DNA from: Spirodela intermedia
Taxonomy: Eukaryota > Streptophyta > Magnoliopsida > Alismatales > Araceae
Reading direction: 5' to 3'
Assembly (NCBI GenBank): GCA_902729315.2
Contig: LR746274.1
Coordinates: forward strand, 2,879,037-2,943,036
Length of the DNA: 64,000 nucleotides
Below, one piece after another: positions 21,670 through 32,175 of the stretch; position 1 is the first letter of the stretch; the number at the start of each line of letters is the position of its first letter. A program made the position numbers and the translations under genes. Below the pieces are notes generated by a model. That model ran no database searches. It saw only the letters and a list, made by a program, of their open reading frames with translations, and was not told the DNA's origin.

Positions 21670-24600
21670 ATGCGGCCCGCTGCGTCATGGCGGGGCTCCT
21701 CCGCAACTGTTACCCGAGGCGGGCTCTCCTTGCGACGCAGGTTCTCGTCCTCATGCAAAACCCTTTTCCGCCTGTATATTCTTGGTATCCATATATATGG
21801 CTGCTCTATCAGAGCCATTCCATCCTTTGATTTAGGAGGCGACCGTCGGTAATCTCCTCTCGGATTTACCATAATCTTGAAAGATCTGGTATTCCCTCTG
21901 GTAGAAAGGCGCAGAGAGAGATCTCGGGAGGTGTGGATGCAAGATTTGGTGGAGTAATTAGCCTCTGTTTCTCTTCTCTCGGCCCTCCTGTTGTGCCTGC
22001 CTGAAAGGACCCCATCATCCATCCTAACCAACCCCTTCTGCTCAAAGTTTTCCACCATTTCCTAGATTTGCTGTTAGATCGGATCTGTGAAGTGGAGGTT
22101 GCTGGATTCGAGTGCTGAGTAATCTCTGGGGGAATTTACGTGCTTTGCTTTCTACTTCTGTGGTCCTTGGTAAGGAGCCTGCTATCCCTGCCCTTCTCCC
22201 CTTCACAGGCTGTAAGCTTTCCACATTGGGGAGCAGAAGCGACGTTCTCTCTGTTCCGTGCTGCTCTGTCAATCCTCCTGTCCCTACAAATAGTGATCTC
22301 TGTGAGACAAACGTCGAAATTAAGGCTGTTTGTCTCTGTTTCTGCATCAAAATTCCGAATCCGAAACGAATGTAGCTCTCATTTCTTGATCACAATGAAC
22401 GCCTAGAACCGTTGTTCTACTCATTTCTTGATCATCGCATGCCTTCTGCAACCATAGTTTGATGATGAGCTTTTCATCCTTAAACTGTGAGAAATTAGGG
22501 CATGATATGTTGCTGTATCATCCAACTGTAAGAACTCAATAAGTTTTGATTTGATCATATGATTCGAAGAGAAAAAAAGGAAAATATTCTATAATTATAA
22601 TTAAGTCACCATTATTATTTGTTTTCGTTGGACACAACAAGAATTTTCATTATGAAATGATATCAGAAGGTTTTGATATCGTTGTGGAAATTCCTTTTTC
22701 TCTGCGATTAGTATCTTCTTTCAAAGAAAAAAAGGAAATAGAGCTTTGGAGGTCACAACTGGAGGACTGAATCATGCCTCTGTTGGCAGAACCTGTTAAC
22801 AGAGCCAGAATTGAGGATAGTTGTATTTCTCATTGATGTGAATAATAACTTCAGGGCCAGCAGGATGATCCTCTATGGGGTTTATCTCGCACACTAGGAG
22901 ATCACCAAGCTTCATATGTGTTGGCAATGATCAGATAAATTGAAGATGAACCATTTGACTGATTAGACTGCAAAATCGCTGTTACAAGACAATCGCCAAG
23001 ATGACTGTTGGAGGATTGAAGAGGGCAATGGACAGCTTTGATAGAAACCAATCGGCTGTTCTTGGGAATGGAAGATCATGATATAGCATCTGTCTGCCTA
23101 TGAGCTTTTCTACCATCAAAAGCTAGGAGTTTCTGATAGAATCTTATTATGTTTTTATATTTAGCCAGACGATTAGAGCTCAAAATCGGTTAATTGGGTG
23201 ATGATGGGTTTCTGATAGAATCTTATTATATTTTTATATTTAGCCAGACGATTAGAGCTCAAAATCGGTTAATTGGGTGATGATGGGTTTTTCTGCGGAC
23301 CCATCCTTCTCACTGGGGGAGTAGGGTGGCTATTTAATGAGCTCTAAGGGTCCTTGCCTCAACATTCCCTTCTAAATATTCATTCAATCTTTAGAAGGAC
23401 TAAGGGCTGCATTTGAAGGAAAGATCATAAGAGAGGACTTTTGGCTTGGAGACCTACACTTTTCCCCTAACACTTGTTTTGATTATGGATTCAGAGTTTG
23501 CTAGAGCAGCATAGCGTACTGCAGCAGAATGCTCTTCCTTCAAAGATTAAAATCTTTTTCTCCAAGTTCACAGAATGCTGGCACCATCTCGGCCTACCTC
23601 CCTCCAGGCCTGTACTGGGATTTTTCAGTGGCTTGAAAAATAACTCTCCAAATTATTTATTGTGCATTTGTCCACTACTGATTGAACAAATTAGTGATGA
23701 TTATATGATTCATTACTTGATTATATGAGGCATTAGTCCTTTCTCCTTACCATGCCTTCTTTAAGTAACAGACACTCGATTTGGATACTGGTCGTTTTTA
23801 CAACCCTACAATAGGACTGGTAGCAGCTGCTTCATTTATTCATACCGTCATCATTTCTGTGAACAGTCTCTGTTCACATCAGTCTAACGGATACTCTGCC
23901 ATTCAGGTCTGTGCTTACGGGTTGTCACTGTCCCTTCCACCTCACAGCTTCTCAAAGGGTACGTGTAAATAATAATAAAATATATATATATATATATATA
24001 TATTTAGATATATATAGACAGGAGAGAATATAGGCATGCATTACGTGAATCTTTGCCTTCAAGTCTACGTATAACAGAAATTTTGACGTTTTCTTTGTCT
24101 TGTTGCTTCAATATTTTTTTCTTTATGTTGATGAGGTTGTTGCCTTTTTCTTTTTTTTTATAGGGAGAAGGAGAAAGTGTTCGGATGGAAGTGACTCCGG
24201 GGAGGAGAGTTTGCCAATGAAAGACCTGGCTCTTCAGAAAGCCCTAGAGCAGATCACTGCTACATTTGGAAAAGGAGCAATAATGTGGCTCGGTCGCAGT
24301 CCTGCCCGGCAGGAAATTCCTGTTGTTTCAACAGGATCTTTCGGACTGGACGTTGCTCTAGGAATCGGTGGTCTTCCCAGGGTGAAATTTTCTGCTTACT
24401 GTTCCCTTTCTTCATGCCCCTAGATCCATTAGCTGCGAACTTCAGAATTTAAATTATCTTTCATTCCCCTTTATACTGAAGTTAGCAACCATGAAGATAA
24501 ACACACCCAATTCTACTCTGTAGGAATGTTTTTGTATATGGGTTGTTTCCAATCTGAGGCTATTGGGATGTTTTGTGGACGTGGTCAATCTCCCTACCGC

Positions 24601-27198
24601 AATTTTAGGTGGGTGAATTGGATTGGAATCTGCTGTACCAATCCATTTTCAGCTCATCCTTGTCATATTTCATTATTTTCCAAGAATTTGAATGAATGCT
24701 CAGAAGTTATCCATCTGATGCTGCCCTTCTGGTGTGCAATACTGATATTTCGTAACTTAGCCATCTGATGTCGGTCTTCTGGTGTGTGTGATGATTCCTT
24801 CCTGCTCCACTTCAATGAGCGGTCAGTCCATGTGGTCTGTCTCAGGGACGTGTTGTGGAAATTTATGGGCCAGAGGCTTCTGGGAAGACTACTCTTGCTC
24901 TCCACGTGATAGCCGAAGCGCAGAAAAATGGAGGTGACTGTGATTATTTTTTCCCTGCTTTCCCTCCACATCCCCCATCCCATCATCACCATAACTTGTT
25001 GACGTGGCATCAGTGCAAGAATTTTGTGGGCCCGCATCTGTTAAGTGTGGGGGAGTAGAAGAAGACAGAGTAGAGGGAGTGTCATGTCGGCTAACCATAG
25101 AGAGATCACAATGGAAAGGGCTCTTTGATTATGGATGGGAGCTCGTTTTCTCTCTGTCACATTGTAGCTCTTTTATTCGCTGATATTCACTGGATTATGC
25201 TGATCCCGTTATACTGTTCCTTTTCTTTGAGGAAAAATACCACTCTTTGTATGGTGGGACTCGTTCTTGTTTCTGGCAGCAGTAAACACTAAAATTTGAA
25301 CGATAATCTCTCTTCCGGTGTGCAATACCGCTGATTATTGTGCTTTTTTCTAAAATCATTCCTCCGTTGACTTACGGTGGTAGTTGGTTCTTGGGTGTTC
25401 ACTTTAATCTCCATATAAGAAATCACTAAAGATTGATTATCGTAATTTTTTTTCCCCAAAATCATGTTTCTGTTGCTTTATATGGCCATCTATACTACTT
25501 CATGCTTTTCAGAATTGCTGCTGCAAGTTTTTCTTTTTGCCTTCTCCATGTAGGTTATTGCGCATTTGTAGATGCAGAGCATGCCCTTGATCCCTCCCTG
25601 GCTGAAGCAATCGGCGTGCAAACAGACAGCTTGCTCCTCTCCCAGCCCGACTGTGGTGAGCAGGCACTCAGCATTGTGGACACGCTTGTTCGAAGCGGAT
25701 CGGTTGACGTTATTGTGGTTGACAGTGTAAGTGGAATTCCAATTTGAGATCTTTTCCGCTGCCTTCAAGTGCTTCAATTCCACGGATTCGCAGGCTTCGA
25801 GAGAACCCAAAAAGATGGTCTGCATCTTCTACTTCTGGCCCCCATGAGAGCTGATAGATTAAGGTTGCATTCATAGAAAATATTCAAAGAATATTGCAGG
25901 CAAATAAATATTCAAAGATAATAGCGGGGATATAAATATTTTAAGAAGTTGTGTGCGTATAAATATTGAAAGAATATTGTATGGATATGAGTTTCAGGGT
26001 CAAAGTGATGCCAGATGAAGATCACTGTTTAGTAGATGTATTTCTTGACATGGAATGATGTTGCCGTGTGGATCAGAGATGCTCTCCGGAGCCTTGTAGA
26101 ATGTATGAATTAGATTGAATATTTGAGGGTCCAATCAATTTGTCTAGGTAGCAGCGCTTGTTCCCAAGGCTGAGCTCGATGGGGAGATGGGGGATTCCCA
26201 CGTGGCACTTCAAGCGCGGCTGATGAGCCAGGCTCTGCGCAGGCTGAGCCATTCCTTGTCTCTGTCGCAGACTCTCTTGGTGTTCATCAATCAGGCAAGC
26301 TAGCTTTTCTTTTCTTTTTTTTCTTATTTATTCGATGGATTTTTATGGCTGTACTTGTTATGGCTCTTCCTCGAGGTGTTGACTTCACAATAATGGGTTC
26401 CTCTTTTTTCTTTTTTACTCTTCTTGTTTTGCATTGAATGATTTCGCTTGCTCTATGTGGGTGGCGTTGACTACGTTGTGTGTGAAAAGTATAAGCTTTT
26501 GGGACCTCTTTTCCTCTTGCAGGTTCGGATGAAAGTCAACGTGTTCAGCGGAGGATTCGGGGCGCCGACCGAGGTCACCTCCGGCGGCAACGCCCTGAAG
26601 TTTTATGCATCCGTCCGCTTGAACATCAGAAGGATCGGCCTCGTCAGACGAGGGGAAGAGGTGATAATCGATAGCCTCTGATTCATCCGATCTGCATTGC
26701 CGAGGAATGCGTCTCTGATTGACCCGCATCCATCAAGATTAGATAAAAATGGCAATGTGGGTTGAAGAAGGTGATGGTATAAACCGGGGTGCCCACATCT
26801 GGTGCGGCGAGTCCTTGCTGGGGATTCTGACTGATTTACTTGCCTTGCTGCGCCAGACGACGGGCTGCGAGGTGCTGGTGAAGGTGGTGAAGAACAAGCA
26901 CGCGCCGCCGTTCAAGACAGCGCAGTTTGAGCTGAAATTCGGCAGGGGAATCTGCCGCCAATCCGAGATCATAGAGCTCGCCTGCAAGCACCGGCTCATC
27001 GCCAGAGCCGGCGGCACAAACTACAGTCTGGATGGCCGATGCTTCCGGGGGAGAGACGCCATTAAGCGGCACCTCGCCGCCAACGACGGCGTCCGAAGAG
27101 AGCTCGAGGCCAAACTCAGGGAGAGGATAATCCAGCCGCCAGGCACGAGCCGCTGCGATGAATCCGACTCCGACGATCCCTCGGGGGAAGGGTCGTAG
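21670..27198 (+). CDS. RECA3: Mitochondrial RecA recombinase (RECA3-like), 7 exons
   Basis: An organellar homologue of bacterial RecA: it binds single-stranded DNA, hydrolyses ATP and drives strand exchange in repair and repeat recombination control of mitochondrial DNA. Exons are 21670-21784, 24164-24381, 24846-24933, 25554-25726, 26148-26294, 26523-26660 and 26857-27198, giving about 406 residues (Arabidopsis RECA3 is of similar length). The N-terminus is Arg/Ser-rich ([11 protein letters not shown]), as in a mitochondrial presequence. Walker A is GPEASGKT (119-126), Walker B DVIVVDS (192-198). The L2-loop region [20 protein letters not shown] starts at 248. The C-terminal domain is complete. 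All internal phases match. Intron 5 uses a GC donor (AATCAG|GCAAGC). The end of exon 1 is the least certain part: the donor CTTG|GTATCC is the one giving the right phase. The RECA3 rather than RECA2 label rests on remembered similarity. Confidence 0.9.
23129..23286. repeat. 79-bp tandem duplication in RecA intron 1
   Basis: Two adjacent copies of a 79-bp unit starting GTTTCTGATAGAATCTTATT are almost identical; I see a single G/A difference. The near identity implies a recent duplication. Confidence 0.95.
23977..24003. repeat. (AT)n microsatellite in RecA intron 1
   Basis: An uninterrupted TA run of about 13 units, followed by degenerate TA sequence to about 24017. Confidence 0.95.
25873..25986. 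repeat. Degenerate minisatellite in RecA intron 4
   Basis: About four units of roughly 28 bp, each built around AAATATTCAAAGAATATT variants, follow each other between exons 4 and 5. Units differ at many positions. Confidence 0.75.
26295..26522 (+). other. Non-canonical GC-AG intron (RecA intron 5)
   Basis: Exon 5 ends FINQ at AATCAG and is followed directly by GCAAGC; no usable GT lies nearby. Exon 6 begins after TTGCAG with VRMKV, the expected continuation. The donor AG|GCAAG fits the known consensus of GC-AG introns, which need strong pairing to U1 snRNA. Confidence 0.85.
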
Positions 27199-27895
27199 AA
27201 CTCCGTAGATTGCATGTCCTCTGCATGGCAGTGCATGTACTTGATGCTCATATATGGTTCAATCTATATACATAAAGATTAGGCCAAGTATAACCCAAAA
27301 TTATGAATATTTAAGTCATTAGTAGGATGCTAAGGGGGGTTTGGGTGGTTGACAAATACCCATTGACTGTGATTAATCGCTAATAAATATTTGAAATTGT
27401 AGATGTTTTTCAGATTGATTGACGTAGGATGCGAAAATCATCACCAATAAAATAAAAATAAAAAGTATTTTATTATCAAATTTTTTTGCTCCCTGTTTAT
27501 ATAGATTATAATTTCATTCATTTTTATTTTATTAAACTTTAAGACATTAATCAATATCCCTGGAGATCAGAAGAAAAATGGAAGTAGTCGATCTTTTCAA
27601 AATCCTATTTCCTTTCTGATATAAGCTAATTATCCTGTTTTTTATGTTTTATCCGCATAATATATTTATTCGCGGGAATATATATTGACTTTATTGAGGT
27701 TTTCTCGAATTAAATGGAAATTTGTGGGCTCCCATCACTTCGAGGACCTTCGAATTTGTAACATCAAAATGGGGGAGCTTAGGGTATAGTTTGCAAAGAT
27801 TTAGGCTTTTTAGGGTTTAGCTGTTAAATTATTCGTCTTTCGGGATCGCCAACAGTGTCCGAGGGCGTGGGAGCAAGGAGCGCGACGGGGCGGCG
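27199..27895. other. Spacer between RecA and U11/U12-65K genes
   Basis: About 700 bp, AT-rich to about 27700. It must hold the RecA 3' UTR and the promoter of the next gene in the same direction. No further gene is visible. Confidence 0.6.
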
Positions 27896-30800
27896 ATGGC
27901 GGGTCCTCCGCCTCCCTTCGCTCTTCAAGGGTTTCATCAATGGTCGCAGCCGCCGCCAGCAGAAGCCCCGCTGCCACCGCCTCACCAGCAAGAACGGTTT
28001 CACGGGTTCCCCTCATCCCCAGCGGGGCCACCGGAATCCCAGGTCGCCGCGTCGCCGCCACCTTCGGCTCCGGGGCTCGTGACGCTCCTGGTGCGGCATC
28101 TCCCCGAGGCCATGCCTCAGGAAGTGCTATCTCGGCTCTTCTCGTACTATGGCGCTACTTCGGTCCGCCCATGCGTCGGCGGCAGGTTGATCCCATCATT
28201 CTCTCGGATCATCTCAATTGTGTTCATTAAATTTCCGACGCACCGCATTAGACAGTCGCTTTAGATTCATTTTTTTCCATCATGCGTTTTAGTTTCTGTG
28301 AATTACATTCCAGACCATCTCCATCTCTATCTCTTCTTATTGTTATGACATATTTTCTCTAATCATTTTTTTTCCTTCAGGTTGAGGAACTGTGCGTTCG
28401 TAGACTTTGCCAACGAAGCCTTGGCTTCGCAAGCGCAGTCACAACTCAACAGGTGCTGTCTCAGTCACGGACTACTTGAAGTGATCCTAGAAAGCGACCT
28501 TTTAATCATAATCTTGGTTCCAAATAGAAACTCATATACTGAATTTATGTGCAAATACGAGCTCTAATTTTATCAGAAATACGCAGTCAATAATGAATTA
28601 TTTTGAATCCTATGATCCAAATCCTTTATTGATATTTATCTAGTTTTCCATCTTTTTAGTGTTCTATTGTTTTTTTTTTCCTCAGTGAGATCGAATGCAT
28701 CACATGAAAAAATATTTTTTGTTAATGGTAACTACCGAAACAAGATATGATATCTAATTCCTTAACCCATGCCTTTCCCCGTTTTGCAAATTCCCCAGAT
28801 TGAGATTTCTTGGGAAAATGTTATCTGTGGAGAGAGCAGGCAAAGTTATGGGCGATAATAATAAGCCCCAGCAAGGTGAAGCACCACCTTTAAGGTCCTC
28901 ATCCATTCAGAAGGATCAGCCTGTGACGGGAAAGCTCACAAAAGATGCTGACATGAGCTCAATGCCGATTGCTGAACCCATTGCTCCAAGGCTTGGCGTG
29001 GACTATCCATTTCCACCGTACCTCGAGTATGTCTCCTCTTGTTCTATCTCTTTATGGGTCAACTATGCCGCTTGAAGCAGACCTCTCGTTGTCTGAAGTT
29101 CTTACATGAAGGATTTCTCATTCTTTAATGCTTAGAGGAACACTGCTTAACTTATTACCTCAATTAATGTTATATTTTTTTTATTTTTTTATTTCCTGAT
29201 AATTAGATGTTTAATCAGATGAAGTGAATTTCTAAAATATGATCTACTCCTGGGTATTCTGATCCATTTCAGTTGCCTGTAGTTTGTTGCTTTCAAGTTG
29301 TAATGAATTGATTAGAAAGCGAAGTTTCCTGTACCATGATACCAAAAAGAAATTATTTCCTAAGTTGACCGGATTGTCTCCTTTGTTTTGCAATAGTTCC
29401 GTTCAGCTAATCTTCGGTTTTAGGTTGATAACTAATTGTGTGACCCATTGGTGCTCTTCATGAACTCCTTTTAATATTTCCAAGTCAGTCCAAATCCTCA
29501 GGAGGAAGATAGCATTTGATGTGGACAAGTGACTCTTGTTTTAGCATTTATTGATCTTCAAGCACACTGTTGTATACATGCTCAATATGCTATTTTTTTT
29601 TTTCTTCCCGTGCAGGTATGAGTATCCCCCTCCAGATGGAAACATATTGGCCAATATTGTCAATGCATTAATTGCTGTTCCTCGCTTTTATACACAGGTG
29701 TTGCGTACTGTGCTTTCCTACTCTCTCTTTTAGTAGTGTATAATCTTATCTTATGCTTCGAATACTCTTCCTTTGTCAACGTAATCCAGCTTTATATCAG
29801 CGTTCATGTTGACTTTCTCGTTGCGGACTTGAAATACGTAGTTTGTTCTGACTGGCAGGTTTTACATTTGATGAACAAGATGAACATCCCCGCCCCCTTC
29901 AGAATGGCGTTGCCCACGCCGCCTATTCCTCCAGCGGCACCTCCTCCGCCCCCCCCGCCCCCTCCTATCTCAGAGCCTCATTTGGCGTATCTATCCAATG
30001 ATGAATCCGAGCTCGAGTCAGAAGAAGAAGTACTGCTTCACTTTTGGCGACATATTTACCTGTTTATACCTATTCCAGGCGATTATTGTTTCCTTCTTGC
30101 TTTCTTCAGGATGCTTCTGGTGCAGTTCGGAGGGCTAAGCGGGTCAAGCGGGAGGCCATTGTCGGTCCTGCAGTCGACCGAGGGGTCTCACATGAAGACG
30201 TCGGCCTGAAGCCTGGCAACTTAGTTCCAAAGGAAGTTCCAATGATAAAAAAGAAAAACCCCGTCCTGCAGGTTTTCAATGCCCCATCATAGTCCATTTA
30301 ATGAAAACTGTTCTCGATCTCATATCCTAATGCATTCATCTTTGATCTATGTTAGTTTAAGATTGCTCCCAAGACAATACGAAATGAGAATAGAGGTGGT
30401 GATGACACTCTGTTAGTAACTCCAGATCCTGAGGAGCAGCACTTGGAGCCGAAGTCTTATGCAGCAGCTGAGGAAATCGAGAGGGGGAAGCTGCCTCCGG
30501 AGGAGCTGCTATCTCTTCCCATGTTTAAGGTGAGTGAATCTGGTTTCCATTGACTGCAGCGTCATTGCATTGATCGGTGCATTGAAAGGATGGGTTAATG
30601 GAGAGATTGACCTAGGATAAAAGATGGAGAAATCAGGTGAAGAGAGGAAGGGGAGAGGCCCAGAAGAACCCTACGCTATTGCTTGACCATAATATATGGA
30701 ATCCTGGCTTTCCTTCTGTCTCATATTACTACGAAGAAAATGCACTTTAACGGATACATGTATTTTTGGAATCGTCGATATTGTGCAGAATTACACTCCT

Positions 30801-31541
30801 GGGAACCCTGCTGCTGTTTTGTACATCAAGAATCTGGCTAAAGATGTCGTTGTTGACGATTTCTATTTCATATTTGGTAAGTTTGACTTGCTGAAGCAAG
30901 ACCTATCATTCATTTCTTAAATTGGTTAAATCTCCGCCGATTTTCTATGCGTCTACATGGTTTTTCAGGATCACTTTTCAGTGGGGTTGAAGAAACCAAG
31001 TCGGCGCTTAACATCAAGTTGATGCAGGTAACACCTGTTCTTGGTGGTGTTTTGGGGTGTTTGACTTTCCTGCTCACGTCATCCCTGTGATTTTGCCATC
31101 CCAAATTGTGATTGCCCTCACCATATCCTCGGAGGATGGCTGACCTATCCAGTTGGTTTAGCAGACATCAGTTTATGACTTTGAGGTTTGCTGTTTGATG
31201 GGCGTTGACTTTCAGGAGGGGCGAATGAGGGGCCAGGCTTTCGTCACATTCCCATCCACGGACCTAGCGCAGCATGCTCTGGTAAGTATTCCCCCGGGGT
31301 CCCACACCAGGTCCCCTTGCTCAAAATCCCACATCACTGGGCCTGGGCCTCAAATGGTTAGGCAAGCTTCCGGCCCGGCCCGCTGGCGCCGCCATCCATG
31401 CCAATTGTCATTAACCCATAACTTGAATAGTAATCAATCTATGGTGCTTGGTTGCAGAATCTGGTCAACGGGTTTGTGTTCAAAGGTAAACCCATGGTCA
31501 TTCAGTTCGGCCGCAACCCCTCTGCCGCCAAACCCAGCTAG
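27896..31541 (+). CDS. U11/U12 di-snRNP 65K protein (RNPC3), 11 exons
   Basis: A subunit of the minor (U12-type) spliceosome that bridges U11 and U12 snRNPs: in the family the C-terminal RRM binds U12 snRNA and the N-terminal part binds the 59K protein. Exons are 27896-28185, 28381-28452, 28799-29026, 29616-29697, 29859-30029, 30110-30271, 30356-30529, 30789-30876, 30969-31027, 31216-31281 and 31458-31541; all phases join and give 491 residues. A Pro-rich N-terminus precedes RRM1 (about 61-135; RNP2 VTLLVRHL, RNP1 LRNCAFVDF). The family block YPPPDGNILANIVNALIAVP follows, then a Pro run (about 240-255), an acidic and basic linker, and RRM2 (about 402-485; RNP2 VLYIKNL, RNP1 RGQAFVTF). All introns are GT-AG; I noticed no U12-type donor. 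The 3' end lies at the edge of a tandem repeat. Confidence 0.95.
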
Positions 31542-31925
31542 GAAGGAGCCCACCAAAACAATCTCTGTGGGTCTCTCTTGACACAGAGCTGGCCGCCACC
31601 ATCTTTCATGAAGGCTGTCGGAGCTCTGGAATCCCACCGCCACCGCCACCGCCACTGCCGCTGCAACCCCTCTACTGCCAAGGCCAGCGCGATTCCATAG
31701 CAGCAATCTCTGTGGGTCTCTCATGACCCAGAGCTGGCCGCCACCATCTTCATGGAGGCTGTCGGAGCTCTGGAGTCCCACCGCCACCGCCACTGCCACC
31801 GCCACCGCAACCCCTCTACTGCCAAGCACAGTTAGGAGAGTCCATAGCAGCAATCTCTGTGGGTCTCTCTTGATCTGGCCTGGACTCCACTGTCTTCACG
31901 AAGGCTGTTGGAGCTCTGGAATCCC
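31511..31925 (+). repeat. Three-unit tandem repeat spanning the 65K stop codon and 3' UTR
   Basis: A unit of about 150 bp begins in the last codons of the 65K gene (CGCAACCCCTCTGCCGCCAA) and recurs near 31661 (CTGCAACCCCTCTACTGCCA) and 31808 (CCGCAACCCCTCTACTGCCA). Each unit also holds ATCTCTGTGGGTCTCTC and GGAGCTCTGGA, and the first two hold a run of (CCGCCA)n. The third unit ends in a (CT)n tract at 31923-31957. Only the first unit is coding. Confidence 0.9.
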
Positions 31926-32175
31926 TCTCTCTCTCTCTCTCTTTCTCTTTCTCTCTCTGGAATCTCTCAGATGGCTGCTCTGTAAGGACTGTCTGGTTTC
32001 TATGTACATTCTCCATTGGGTCCCTTGGGTGGCTCTCCTTTACTGGATTAGAAGGCTGTCGCAGAGTTGGATGGCCAAAAAGCCTGGCCTTCGGAGGATG
32101 TTTTGACCGACCGGGTTGACCGAGACTATATATTTCGTACAAATCCTGCGGCCCTTCGTCTCTCTCCCTCCATCT

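Noticed and set aside
24663-25037. Minus-strand frames in the RecA introns
   Set aside because: They overlap RecA exon 3 and intron sequence; no similarity of their own.
27896-31541. Possible U12-type introns within the U11/U12-65K gene itself
   Set aside because: All donors are U2-like (GTTGAT, GTGCTG, GTATGT, GTAAGT and similar); none reads ATATCCTT or GTATCCTT.
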